DNA from: Gammaproteobacteria bacterium
Lineage (GTDB): Bacteria > Pseudomonadota > Gammaproteobacteria > Pseudomonadales > Azotimanducaceae
Direction of reading: 5' to 3'
Assembly: GCA_028821515.1 (NCBI GenBank)
Contig: JAPPGA010000068.1
Location: forward strand, 21,790 to 85,789
Length of the DNA: 64,000 nt
The notes under the pieces are model-generated. The model did no database searches, was not told the DNA's origin, and saw only the letters and a program-made list of their open reading frames with translations. Both the position numbers and the translations under genes were made by a program. Shown piece after piece: positions 17,801 through 27,141 of the stretch (position 1 is its first letter; each line of letters starts with the position of its first letter).

Positions 17801-18987
17801 CCACCATCGCCGATGCGGTGGGAACGCCAGCGTACGTCTATTCCCAATCAGCCATTGAGGAACGGTATCGGCGCCTGGCCCAGGCGCTGGACGGCGCCAG
17901 CATCTGCTACTCGGTAAAGGCGAACAGCAACCTCGCCATCCTCAGGTTGATGGGAGGCCTCGGTGCCGGATTCGACATCGTCTCTGGCGGCGAGCTTGAA
18001 CGCGTGCTGCTGGCCGGGGGCGATCCCGAACGCGTCATCTTTTCCGGCGTCGGCAAGTCCGTCGCCGAGATCGATTTCGCCATCAAGGCCGGCATCGGGT
18101 GTTTCAACGTCGAGAGCGTCCAGGAACTCGGCCGGCTCGAAGCGCGGGCCAGGTTGCTGTCGCGGGTCGCACCGGTTTCCGTGCGCGTGAATCCCGATGT
18201 GGACGCCCAGACGCATCCCTACATCTCCACCGGGCTGAAACAGAACAAGTTCGGCGTGCCCGAGAGCCAGGCGCTCGAGATGTATCGCCGCGCTCACGCG
18301 TCGGACGCGCTCGATGTGCGCGGGATCGACTGCCACATCGGTTCGCAGATCGAAGACTCCGCGCCCTACGTCGACGCGCAGGAGCGCCTGTTCCGCATCG
18401 TCGATACCCTGTCGAGCGAAGGGATCGACCTTGAGCACCTCAACCTCGGCGGCGGCTTCAGCATCCGCTACCGGGACGAAACCGACTTCGACCTTGAAGG
18501 ATTCAGCCGAGACGTGGCGGCGCGGGTCGCAGCGCGCAGCATGACCCTGGTGATCGAACCGGGCCGCTATCTCGTCGCAGATGCGGGCGTATTGCTCACC
18601 CGCGTGGAGTACCTGAAGCCGGCCCCTGACGAGGGCTACCGCAATTTCGCGGTGGTCGACGCGGCCATGAACGACCTGATACGGCCGGCGCTATACCAGG
18701 CCTGGCACCGCGTCGAACCCGTGATCGCCTCCTCGGCGGCGCCTCGACGGTGGGATGTCGTCGGACCGGTGTGCGAGACCGGAGACTTTCTCGCGCTCGA
18801 TCGCGACCTTGCGCTTGAAGAAGACGCGTTGCTCGCCATTTTCGGGGCAGGTGCATACGGAATGGTCCTCGCGTCCAACTACAACAGCCGTTCCCGGCCC
18901 CCCGAGGTGCTTGTCCACGGCGATGCATTCCGCGTCGTGCGGCGGCGCGAGACAGTGAGAGACCAACTGGTGGCAGAAAGCGAATAG
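17752..18987 (+). CDS. lysA: Diaminopimelate decarboxylase
   Basis: LysA removes CO2 from meso-diaminopimelate to give lysine, using PLP. The track start at 17683 is inside lptM. ATG at 17752 (MFSRTDNALHVEDVRLTTIA) gives 411 residues, the usual length and opening. The PLP lysine is in CYSVKANSNLAIL. HIGSQIED, LNLGGGFSIRY, EPGRYLVADAG and the C-terminal CETGDFL and FGAGAYGMVLASNYNSR motifs are all present. It belongs to the conserved string lptM-lysA-(lipoprotein)-dapF-xerC. Confidence 0.97.
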   Translation: MFSRTDNALHVEDVRLTTIADAVGTPAYVYSQSAIEERYRRLAQALDGASICYSVKANSNLAILRLMGGLGAGFDIVSGGELERVLLAGGDPERVIFSGVGKSVAEIDFAIKAGIGCFNVESVQELGRLEARARLLSRVAPVSVRVNPDVDAQTHPYISTGLKQNKFGVPESQALEMYRRAHASDALDVRGIDCHIGSQIEDSAPYVDAQERLFRIVDTLSSEGIDLEHLNLGGGFSIRYRDETDFDLEGFSRDVAARVAARSMTLVIEPGRYLVADAGVLLTRVEYLKPAPDEGYRNFAVVDAAMNDLIRPALYQAWHRVEPVIASSAAPRRWDVVGPVCETGDFLALDRDLALEEDALLAIFGAGAYGMVLASNYNSRSRPPEVLVHGDAFRVVRRRETVRDQLVAESE

Positions 18988-18989
18988 CC

Positions 18990-19748
18990 ATGAATACAGG
19001 AAGAACGATGATTGAAACCAGGCCACTCCTGTCAATCTTCCTGCCGGCGCTCCTCGTCGCGACGATGTCCGGCTGCGACACTTTCGATAACCCCTTGCAT
19101 TGGGAAGAGACCCCGATGGCCGATGGCCTCGTCGGCACGTGGAAAGAAATCGAAGGACGGAACGCGGGACTGCACGCCAGGGTGTGGCGCGCCGACGACA
19201 AGACGTTGGGATTCGAGGTCACGTCTCCCGACAAGCCGCGCACGACCTTCCTCGCCAATGTCCTCACGTCAGACTCCGTGCATGTTCTGCAGGTGAGGAT
19301 GGACTCGTACAAGGAGTTCGATGAAGACGGCGGGTCGCCAGAGGACCAGGCGACCGGGTTCTATTTCGTGCGGATCGCCCCCTCGGAACACGGTGTGAAC
19401 ATTCATGATCTCGACGTCGACACGATGGGGAGGGTGGCAGAAAAAGAACTCGCCGCGTCGGACGTGACTATCCCGGAAGAAGCCTATGCGCGGTGCCTTC
19501 GTGACTCCATTCGGGACCGCATCTGGAAGAGAGTCCTGCTCGCCGGGCTGCTGAGCGAGCAGGAGGCGGAGGCGATTCAACGGGAAAGCGCCAGGTTGCC
19601 TGAAGCCAGGGTCGATCCATACCCGGAAATGGCGCGCCTCAGGACCTGCGTGGCCCACCGTCTCCCAAGCGAATCACTGGAGCAACTCTTCCTCGAACAC
19701 ACGGACGAGGTTTTCTCGGGCGAGACCAGCGTGTTCGTCCGCGAATAG
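18990..19748 (+). CDS. Putative lipoprotein of unknown function
   Basis: ATG at 18990 or ATG at 19008 (preceded by AGGAAG) both lead into a signal sequence with a lipobox-like LLVATMSGCDTF, so the mature protein would be lipid-anchored at that Cys. The mature part of about 220 residues has a beta-rich region (LVGTWKEIEGRNAGLHARVW, FYFVRIAPSEHGVNIHDLDV) and a helical C-terminal half (RDRIWKRVLLAGLLSEQEAEAI). No family is recognised. It follows lysA by 2 bases and precedes the peptidase E-like gene by 10, so it is in the same operon. Confidence 0.65.
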   Translation: MNTGRTMIETRPLLSIFLPALLVATMSGCDTFDNPLHWEETPMADGLVGTWKEIEGRNAGLHARVWRADDKTLGFEVTSPDKPRTTFLANVLTSDSVHVLQVRMDSYKEFDEDGGSPEDQATGFYFVRIAPSEHGVNIHDLDVDTMGRVAEKELAASDVTIPEEAYARCLRDSIRDRIWKRVLLAGLLSEQEAEAIQRESARLPEARVDPYPEMARLRTCVAHRLPSESLEQLFLEHTDEVFSGETSVFVRE

Positions 19749-19758
19749 GCAGACCGAG

Positions 19759-20517
19759 GTGGGCAGCATTGTCGCCATCGGCGGCGGCGCCATCCGTACG
19801 TTGGCGACCGAGCCGCTCGACCACGAGATCGTCCGCCTCGCGGGCAAGTCCCGGCCGCACGCACTTCTGATCCCCACCGCCAGCAGCGACGACCCCGATT
19901 ACACACCTGTGTTCGAGCGGGTATACGGCAGGCGACTTGGGTGTACGACGGACGTGCTCCACCTGCTCGGACGGAGGGCCGACCGGCAAGCCGTTCGCGA
20001 CAAGATCGGCCGTGCCGACATCATCTACGTGGGCGGCGGCAATACGCTCATGATGATGCGCCGGTGGCGGCACCTCGGTGTCGATGCGCTATTGCGCGCA
20101 GCGTTCGACCGCGGGGTCGTCATGTGCGGCGTCAGCGCCGGCGCGATCTGCTGGTTCGAGCGCGGCCACAGCGACTCGATGGCGTTCTACAACGCGAACG
20201 ACTGGCGCTACATCGCGGTGACCTGCCTCGGCTTCGTCAAGGGAATCGCGTGTCCCCACTACAACAGCCACACCAATGGCGTACCCCGGCGCGAGGACTT
20301 CCACCAGATGCTGAAACGGGTGAGGCAGCCGGGCCTCGCCATCGACAACAACTGCGCCGTCGCGTTCACCGATGGTGGCTTCCGCGTGTTGAGCACCAGG
20401 TGCCGCGCCAACGCGTATGCACTGTCGGTCGAGCGCGGGGAAATCACCCAGCGCAAGCTGCCCAAATCGACGCATTACATGCCCGTCGAGTCACTTCACA
20501 TGAGGCGACACCGCTGA
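19759..20517 (+). CDS. Peptidase E / cyanophycinase-like S51 family protein
   Basis: GTG start at 19759, 252 residues. The fold opens with SIVAIGGGAIRTL and has IIYVGGGNTLMMMRRW, then the nucleophile elbow VMCGVSAGAICWF with the catalytic serine of the S51 family. Peptidase E cleaves dipeptides with N-terminal aspartate, and cyanophycinases cleave Asp-Arg polymers. This short protein is nearer the peptidase E size. It is cytoplasmic, with no signal peptide. It lies in the lysA-dapF operon, which has no obvious functional link. Confidence 0.83.
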   Translation: MGSIVAIGGGAIRTLATEPLDHEIVRLAGKSRPHALLIPTASSDDPDYTPVFERVYGRRLGCTTDVLHLLGRRADRQAVRDKIGRADIIYVGGGNTLMMMRRWRHLGVDALLRAAFDRGVVMCGVSAGAICWFERGHSDSMAFYNANDWRYIAVTCLGFVKGIACPHYNSHTNGVPRREDFHQMLKRVRQPGLAIDNNCAVAFTDGGFRVLSTRCRANAYALSVERGEITQRKLPKSTHYMPVESLHMRRHR

Positions 20518-20556
20518 CACCGCCCAGAGCTTCCGGGTTCAGGCGCGACAAGCGAC

Positions 20557-20562
20557 TATAAT
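20557..20562 (+). promoter_or_regulatory. -10 box placed directly before dapF
   Basis: A consensus TATAAT is followed by six bases and then the dapF ATG. A transcript starting at the usual distance would begin at or next to the A of ATG, implying a leaderless mRNA. No strong -35 is visible. Confidence 0.5.
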
Positions 20563-20568
20563 TGGCGG

Positions 20569-21408
20569 ATGAACCTCCGGTTCACGAAGATGCACGGCCT
20601 CGGCAATGACTTCATGGTCGTCGACCTGGTCACGCAGAACGTCAACCTCGATCTCAAGCTGGTCAGGAACTGGAGCGATCGCAGGACGGGCATCGGTTTC
20701 GATCAACTGCTGACGGTGCTGCCGCCGACAGTTCCCGACGCCGACTTCAAACTTCGCATATTCAACAGCGACGGCTCAGAAGCCGAACAGTGCGGCAATG
20801 GCGGGCGCTGCGTGGCGCAGTTTGTCAGGGACACCGCCCTCACCAAGAAAAGGGGACTCGCGCTGGATACGGCCGGCGGACGCATGCACACGCGCCTGCT
20901 CAGGAACGGCAACGTGCGGGTCGAGATGAATGTCCCCAGTCTCAAGGCGACCAAGGTACCGTTTCGGCCGGAACTCGCCACGAAGGAGGGTCCGGCCTTC
21001 CGGCTGGCGCTGGACGGTGCATCGGTGCAGTTCACGCCGGTCTCAATGGGCAATCCCCATGCGGTCATTATGGTGGACGATGTCGACAGGGCGCCGGTGG
21101 AATCCGTGGGCGCTGCCCTGCAGGCGTCAGACGCGTTCCCCGAAGGCGTCAACGTGGGATTCCTGCAGGCGATGAATCCGGAGAACGCGCGGCTGCGGGT
21201 GTTTGAACGCGGCGCCGGCGAGACCCGCGCTTGCGGCAGCGGAGCATGCGCGGCGATGGTCGCTGGCAACCTGCATGGATTGCTCGATCAGCGCGCCACC
21301 GTGTCGCTCCCAGGAGGCGATATCGAACTGGCCTGGCAGGGCGAGGGCAACCCGGTCGCGATGATCGGTCCAACGGCTACCGTTTACCGAGGACGTGTCC
21401 AGCTATGA
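20569..21408 (+). CDS. dapF: Diaminopimelate epimerase
   Basis: DapF converts LL- to meso-diaminopimelate for lysine and peptidoglycan. The 279 residues start MNLRFTKMHGLGNDFMVVD. The two catalytic cysteines are present, in SEAEQCGNGGRCVAQF and GETRACGSGACAA. There is no cofactor. It is 51 bases after the peptidase gene, with a TATAAT box so close that dapF may also be made from a leaderless transcript. The order dapF-xerC-HAD hydrolase is the same as in E. coli. Confidence 0.97.
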   Translation: MNLRFTKMHGLGNDFMVVDLVTQNVNLDLKLVRNWSDRRTGIGFDQLLTVLPPTVPDADFKLRIFNSDGSEAEQCGNGGRCVAQFVRDTALTKKRGLALDTAGGRMHTRLLRNGNVRVEMNVPSLKATKVPFRPELATKEGPAFRLALDGASVQFTPVSMGNPHAVIMVDDVDRAPVESVGAALQASDAFPEGVNVGFLQAMNPENARLRVFERGAGETRACGSGACAAMVAGNLHGLLDQRATVSLPGGDIELAWQGEGNPVAMIGPTATVYRGRVQL

Positions 21409-21433
21409 TGGTGGCGCCCGACAGGAAACACCC

Positions 21434-22338
<905 letters not shown>

Positions 22339-22342
<4 letters not shown>

Positions 22343-23031
22343 TCAGGCTCGTCACCTTCGATCTCGACAACACGCTTTGGGAAACGGACAACACGATCCG
22401 CCGGGCGGAATCCGAAATGCGCGCCGTGTTCAGCCGGCGGGTGCCGGACTTTTCGGATCGGTTTGACTTTCATGCGACCCAGGCGCTGCGCGAGCAGGTG
22501 ATCGCGGACACGCCGGAGATCGCGCACGATGTTTCAAGATTGAGAACAGAGGTTCTGTTCCGCGCCGCGCGGGAGTGCGGCTGCAGCGAAGACGACGCCC
22601 GCGCCTACGCGGAAGAGGCCTTCGACGTATTCCTGGATGCCCGTCATCGCATCTCGTACCTGGATGGAGCGCTCGACCTGCTGAAGACCCTCAAGCCCCG
22701 CTACATCCTGGTCTCGCTCACCAATGGCAATGCCGATTTCCTGCGGCTTGGCCTCGACCGGTTCTTCTCGTTCGGCTTTACCGCCGCGGACGTGGGGGCC
22801 ATGAAGCCGCATCGCGCGATGTTCGATGCCGCGCTTGAGCAAGCCGGAATCGCTGCGAGTAACGCTGTCCACGTAGGCGACCAGCCGATCGACGACGTGC
22901 AGGGCGCAAAAGACGTCGGCATGCACACGATCTGGTTCAACCCCCAAGGCGCGAAGGACCCCGTGGGCGCCAGTGCGCAGGTCAGCCGGCTACGGGAGAT
23001 CCCGCGGGCCATCGCGCGGCTGGAAGACTGA
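22339..23031 (+). CDS. HAD-family hydrolase (YigB-like)
   Basis: The track start at 22018 is inside xerC. GTG at 22339 overlaps the xerC stop (GTGA) and gives 230 residues. HAD motifs: the nucleophile in VTFDLDNTLWE, LVSLTNGNAD (motif II), GAMKPHRAMFDAAL (motif III lysine) and HVGDQPIDDVQGAKDVGM (motif IV). In E. coli the gene at this place, yigB, encodes an FMN phosphatase of riboflavin metabolism. The same activity is likely here but not proven. Confidence 0.9.
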
Positions 23032-23148
23032 CAAACGGGCCCCAGCTCCGCGTCCGTGAGCACCCGGGCACGCCGCAAGATCGAAAGGTCCCAACCCGGC
23101 ATCGACTCTCCCAGTCACATCGCCGGCACCCGCCGGCCGCGCCCCGTC

Positions 23149-24576
23149 TCAGGCCTGCATGTCCTCGAGTTCCACGCCCCTGGTCTCGTGCACGAGGAAG
23201 TACACGAACGCGATCGAGACGAAGGCCGCCGCCGCGTAGAGGCCGTAGGTCCCGCCGAGACCGATCGTCGCCAGGAGGACGGGGAACGTGAGGGTCACCC
23301 CGAAGTTCGCCAGCCATTGCGCCAGTCCGCTCACCGCGAGTCCGGATCCCCGCAGTTGATTGGGGAACATCTCCGACAGCATCACCCACATCACCGGGCC
23401 CCACGAAAAGTTGAAGATCACGACATAGGCGTTGGCGGCTATCAGCGCGGCGAGCCCCATCTGGTCCGATAGTTCGAGCGTGCCCCCGGCCGAAACCATT
23501 GCGCTACCGAAAACGACCACCAGCGTCGACAGGGTGACGGCCATGCCAATGCTGCCGAAGAGAAGGATCGGCTTGCGGCCGATGCGATCGATGAGAACCA
23601 CCGTCGCGATGCAGGCCGCTATGCTGACCCCGCCCGAGAAGACGTTGATCAGGAGCGCATCGCTCTCGGCAAAACCGGCCGACTGCCACAGGACGGCACC
23701 GTAGTAGAAGACCACGTTGATGCCCACCAGTTGCTGGAACGTCGCGAGGGCGACCCCCACCCATACCAAGCGCTTGAGCCCGATCCGCCTGTCGACCACG
23801 TCCCGCAGGCTCGGCGCATGGTGGTCGCTGGCCAGCGAGTCGTAGATCTCCCGTTCCTTGGCCTCGGCCGCCGGTCCGAGCAGCCTGGTGAGCACCCGTA
23901 GGGCGCGGTCCCGCTGCCCGCTGGCGACGAGAAATCGGGGGCTTTCCGGGATGAAGAGCAACGTCACCAGGAAGATGGATGCGGGAACCATTTCCACCCA
24001 GAACATCCAGCGCCACGCTTCGAATCCCCAGGCGAGGTCGTTTATCGCACTGCCGGCGAATTGGGCGATCAGGTAGTTGCTGACGAAAGCGATGAAAAGG
24101 CCGGTGATGATCGCTATCTGCTGCAGGGTCGCGAGCGAACCCCGGTAGTGAGCTGGCGCGACTTCGCTGATGTAGGCAGGCGAGAGGATGCTCGAGGCGC
24201 CGACGGCGAGGCCGCCGAGGATCCGCCAGAAGACGAATTCAGCGGACGTCTCGGCGACGCCAGAGCCCCAGGCGCTGGCGACGAAAAACACGGCGGCCAC
24301 GACGAGTATGTTGCGGCGTCCGAAACGGTCAGCCAGGTTGCCGGCGATGAAGGCGCCCGCTGCGCAGCCGAGCAGCATCGACGCGACGTTGAACCCGGTA
24401 CCCACGCTGTCGGAGTCGAACGCGATGCGCAGGCCGTCCACAGTGCCATTGATCACGCCGCTGTCGAAGCCGAACAGGAACCCGCCAAGGGTGGCCACGA
24501 CGGAGATCAGGACGATGAACGGGAGATTGCTGGTGTCGTTGCTCAAGGGCGGTTTCTCGGCGGGTTGCACGGTCAC
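23149..24576 (-). CDS. MFS sugar porter
   Basis: This 475-residue transporter with 12 predicted membrane helices has the sugar-porter family signatures: GFLFGFDSGVINGT in helix 1, NLADRFGRRNILVV in loop 2-3, RILGGLAVGASSILSPAYISEVAP, the central PESPRFLVASGQRDRA, GINVVFYYG in helix 7, VVLIDRIGRKPILL in loop 8-9, and the closing VPLI-like region replaced by VHETRGVELEDMQA. These proteins import hexoses, pentoses or inositol with protons. It stands alone between a HAD gene and comM; substrate unknown. Confidence 0.9.
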   Translation of the reverse strand: MTVQPAEKPPLSNDTSNLPFIVLISVVATLGGFLFGFDSGVINGTVDGLRIAFDSDSVGTGFNVASMLLGCAAGAFIAGNLADRFGRRNILVVAAVFFVASAWGSGVAETSAEFVFWRILGGLAVGASSILSPAYISEVAPAHYRGSLATLQQIAIITGLFIAFVSNYLIAQFAGSAINDLAWGFEAWRWMFWVEMVPASIFLVTLLFIPESPRFLVASGQRDRALRVLTRLLGPAAEAKEREIYDSLASDHHAPSLRDVVDRRIGLKRLVWVGVALATFQQLVGINVVFYYGAVLWQSAGFAESDALLINVFSGGVSIAACIATVVLIDRIGRKPILLFGSIGMAVTLSTLVVVFGSAMVSAGGTLELSDQMGLAALIAANAYVVIFNFSWGPVMWVMLSEMFPNQLRGSGLAVSGLAQWLANFGVTLTFPVLLATIGLGGTYGLYAAAAFVSIAFVYFLVHETRGVELEDMQA

Positions 24577-24952
24577 AGTATCGATTCCAAGGCCAGGGCG
24601 ATGCCCAGAAAGGAAAAGAACCCGGCCACATGCTATTGCCTTGGCTTTGAAGTCATCAAGGGAGGGAAACCCCGATCTTCGCCTCAGCTCAAATGCCTTC
24701 CAGAAGGTGACGCAGAAAGTCGGTGTCGGCAGCCGTGAAGTGATCGCCTCGGTAAGGGTCTATAGCCAAGGGCTCGCGAACGGTACGCGCAATTGCCTAC
24801 CAGGATTGCGGCTTCGCGCCATCGAACGCCGGTCAACGACTTCTTACACTGAACGCAACACCGCGCCATCCGACTGACCTGGCGACGTCGGCGGTGCATT
24901 CCCGCACGGCACCTCGCGGGCGGGATGTCTTTTCGACCGCTTGCAGGAAGTC
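24577..24952. other. Divergent intergenic region before comM with a possible coding relic
   Basis: The 376 bases between the sugar porter and comM carry no intact gene. A short minus-strand stretch (24689-24825) reads like a decayed C-terminus and is listed separately. No clear promoter pair or hairpin is seen. Confidence 0.45.
24689..24825 (-). pseudogene. Possible decayed C-terminal coding relic
   Basis: One minus-strand frame reads FDGAKPQSW-stop, then AIARTVREPLAID, PYRGDHFTAADTDFLRHL and LEGI-stop. The amphipathic, non-repetitive composition looks like the end of a real protein interrupted by a TAG at 24797-24799. I cannot assign a family. It may be chance, so confidence is low. Confidence 0.28.
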
Positions 24953-26509
24953 ATGGACAACGTCGTCAAGCTGCACGATACCTACGGGGACGCGTCGAAG
25001 TCCGCCAGGTACACCCGTATCCACACGCGCGCCCAAGACGGCATCGAAACTCCCGCCGTGACGATCGAGGCCCATCGGCCGGGAGGTGCGCCCGCATTCT
25101 CCCTCGTCGGCATGCCCCAGACGGCGGTTCGCGAAGCCCGGGACCGCGTCAAGAGCGCGCTCAAGACGACGCGGCTCGAGTTCCCGAGGGGACAGCTCGT
25201 GGTCAACCTTGCGCCTGCGGATCTCGCCAAACTGGGTGGCCGCTACGACCTCGCCATCGCCATGAGCATCCTGGCGGAAACAAACCAGGTGCCCGGCCGC
25301 CACCTCGAACACCTCGAATTCATCGGTGAACTGTCGCTCTACGGCGAGGTGCGGCGCGTCCGGGGTTGTTTCGGAGCGGCGCTCGCGGCTCAGAACGCCG
25401 GGCGCGGGCTCGTGTTTCCCTCGGCCAATGCAGCCGAGTTGGCCGGTCTCGTGGATACGCCGCTGTACCCGGTCGAATCCCTGGCCCACGCGGTGGCGAT
25501 CACGCGAGCCGAAGACCCGGTTCCGTGGTCTCCACCTGAGCGAATCGCACCATCGCGCAGCGAGCGGATGTCGCTTGACGACGTCAAGGGTCAACTGGCC
25601 GCGAAACGCGCACTCGTGATCGCCGCGGCGGGCGGCCATCACCTCCTCATGCGCGGGCCGCCGGGCTGCGGAAAGACCATGCTAGCGAAACGCTTGGTCA
25701 ACCTCATGCCCGCCCTGACGCGGGCGGAAGCGATCGAAGTCGCCAACGTCTACTCCGTGGCGGGCAGGGACCGTCCCTCCGGCGATTTACGACCGTTTCG
25801 CGACCCCCACCACACGGCCTCCACCGCTGCCCTCGTCGGCGGTGGCGCAACAGTGGCCCCTGGCGAGTTGACGCTGGCGCATCACGGTGTGCTGTTTCTC
25901 GACGAGTTGCCCGAGTTCCGGCGCGATGCCCTCGAAGCGCTGCGCGAGCCGCTGGAGTCGGCACAGGTCGTGATCGCACGCGTGCACCAGAAATGCCGGC
26001 TGCCAGCGAGCTTTCAGTTCGTCGCCGCCATGAATCCTTGCCCCTCTGGGTTTGTCTGCGACGAGAAAGACTGCCGCTGCACGCCGCAGCAGATTCACCG
26101 GTACCGCAGCCGTCTCTCGGGTCCCCTGCTGGACCGGATCGACCTCACGGTAGAGCTGGCGCCGGTCACGGAAGACGAACTGTGGAACGGCGGATCGCTC
26201 GGTCCCGATGAGGCCACCTCTCGCCGCGAGATCGAGGTCGCTCGCGACATCCAGCTTCGCCGAAACCGAAAGTACAACCGGGAACTCGACGCCCCCGACG
26301 TCGAGCGATACTGTGCCCTCGACCCGGCGGGGCAAGACCTCCTGCGTCGCGCGGTCGAGAGCTACAAGCTGTCAGCCCGCGCAATCCACCGCGTGCAAAA
26401 AGTGGCCCGCACCATCGCGGACCTGGCCGAAGAAAGGGACATCGGGGCCTCCCATGTGGCGCAGGCACTGAAATATCGGGCCGATTCGTCAGACGCGCCA
26501 GACGAATAG
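24953..26509 (+). CDS. comM: ComM/YifB Mg-chelatase-like AAA+ ATPase
   Basis: ComM is a hexameric helicase that aids branch migration during natural transformation in Vibrio and relatives. ATG at 24953 gives about 518 residues; TTG at 24941 is an alternative, and neither has a well-spaced ribosome site. Order: an N-terminal Lon-like ChlI domain (FSLVGMPQTAVREARDRVKSAL), AAA+ core with Walker A GPPGCGKTMLAKRL and Walker B GVLFLDELPEF, and a Cys-rich insertion (CPSGFVCDEKDCRCTPQQIHRY). The C-terminal Mg_chelatase_C domain follows (SARAIHRVQKVARTIADL). It is the only competence-linked gene in the window. Confidence 0.93.
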   Translation: MDNVVKLHDTYGDASKSARYTRIHTRAQDGIETPAVTIEAHRPGGAPAFSLVGMPQTAVREARDRVKSALKTTRLEFPRGQLVVNLAPADLAKLGGRYDLAIAMSILAETNQVPGRHLEHLEFIGELSLYGEVRRVRGCFGAALAAQNAGRGLVFPSANAAELAGLVDTPLYPVESLAHAVAITRAEDPVPWSPPERIAPSRSERMSLDDVKGQLAAKRALVIAAAGGHHLLMRGPPGCGKTMLAKRLVNLMPALTRAEAIEVANVYSVAGRDRPSGDLRPFRDPHHTASTAALVGGGATVAPGELTLAHHGVLFLDELPEFRRDALEALREPLESAQVVIARVHQKCRLPASFQFVAAMNPCPSGFVCDEKDCRCTPQQIHRYRSRLSGPLLDRIDLTVELAPVTEDELWNGGSLGPDEATSRREIEVARDIQLRRNRKYNRELDAPDVERYCALDPAGQDLLRRAVESYKLSARAIHRVQKVARTIADLAEERDIGASHVAQALKYRADSSDAPDE

Positions 26510-26527
26510 GACCAGGAAGGAAGTGGC

Positions 26528-26695
26528 GTGAACCAAGAAGAGGAGCGAGCGGCCAAGGAGTTGAGGAACCTTGATGCTGCCTCCGTTAAACTGGAAGCAG
26601 AAGCGAATAAATTCGCCGCCGAAGCGAAGAAGCTGGACGCGGAAGGGCGCAAGATCGAGCGGACTGCGTACACGGACGCAGTCAAGTTAGGCTAG
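26528..26695 (+). CDS. Small charged coiled-coil protein (55 aa)
   Basis: Not in the ORF track. GTG at 26528 has an excellent AGGAAGG seven bases upstream and follows comM by 18 bases. The 55 residues (MNQEEERAAKELRNLDAAS, then VKLEAEANKFAAEAKKLD) form one amphipathic charged helix with Ala/Leu heptads, suggesting a coiled coil. No family is recognised. Its stop codon TAG is the TAG of CTAGGGGC, the first bases of REP-like copy 3. The original C-terminus may therefore have been replaced by the element. Confidence 0.6.
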   Translation: MNQEEERAAKELRNLDAASVKLEAEANKFAAEAKKLDAEGRKIERTAYTDAVKLG

Positions 26696-26807
26696 GGGCC
26701 CGCGCCGTAGAACGGCACGCGAGTGCCGATCAAGGCGCGGGACCGTAGGTGGGCTTGGGCGGGGGTGAAACACGGCGTGCCCGAAGGGCCGGCGGATTTC
26801 ATGGCTC
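26692..26807 (+). repeat. REP-like element, copy 3
   Basis: It starts CTAGGGGCCCGCGCC. The outer stem CCCGCGCC/GGCGCGGG is perfect and encloses GTAGAACGGCAC-GCGA-GTGCCGATCAA. GTAGGTGGGCTTGGGCGGGG follows, then TGAAAC...TTTCA around GCCC-GAA-GGGC, ending CATGGCTCG in place of CATGGCGCTAG. Its first CTAG provides the stop of the 55-aa gene upstream. Confidence 0.9.
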
Positions 26808-26877
26808 GCGGCATTCGCCACGATTCTTGCCGCGCTGCAGGTCGCTAATGCGTTGGGTTGGCTATAAGGAGGAGAGC

Positions 26878-27009
26878 ATGTCATTCGACAGGCACGAGAT
26901 TCTGCCGAGCGGGCTCAAGGTCGATCGTCACCGGTGGTATTTCGCCAAGCTGGTGATCGCTGTAGTCATAGGCGCAGTCGCGGCGATCGTGGTCCACTCG
27001 CTCCTGTAA
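26878..27009 (+). CDS. Small single-pass membrane protein (43 aa)
   Basis: The track ORF starts at 26749, but the ATG at 26878 is preceded by AAGGAGGAG at proper distance, a near-perfect ribosome site. The 43 residues have a short polar N-terminus (MSFDRHEILPSGLKVDRHRW) and one membrane helix of about 20 residues (FAKLVIAVVIGAVAAIVVHSLL) that ends the protein. The positive N-terminal side suggests N-in topology. No family is recognised. It stands alone between REP-like copy 3 and a carboxylesterase gene. The ribosome site is the main support for calling it real. Confidence 0.62.
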   Translation: MSFDRHEILPSGLKVDRHRWYFAKLVIAVVIGAVAAIVVHSLL

Positions 27010-27141
27010 CGCGAAGTTCTCCCCCTAAAGCAAACTCTCCGAGGACCAGTCCACCGCCTCATCCGCCGCTGCGCCCTTGCGCTGGCTGGCTGTCACTCCC
27101 AAACTTAGCCGTTTGCGAATTCAACAAACGTAGGGGAAGGC

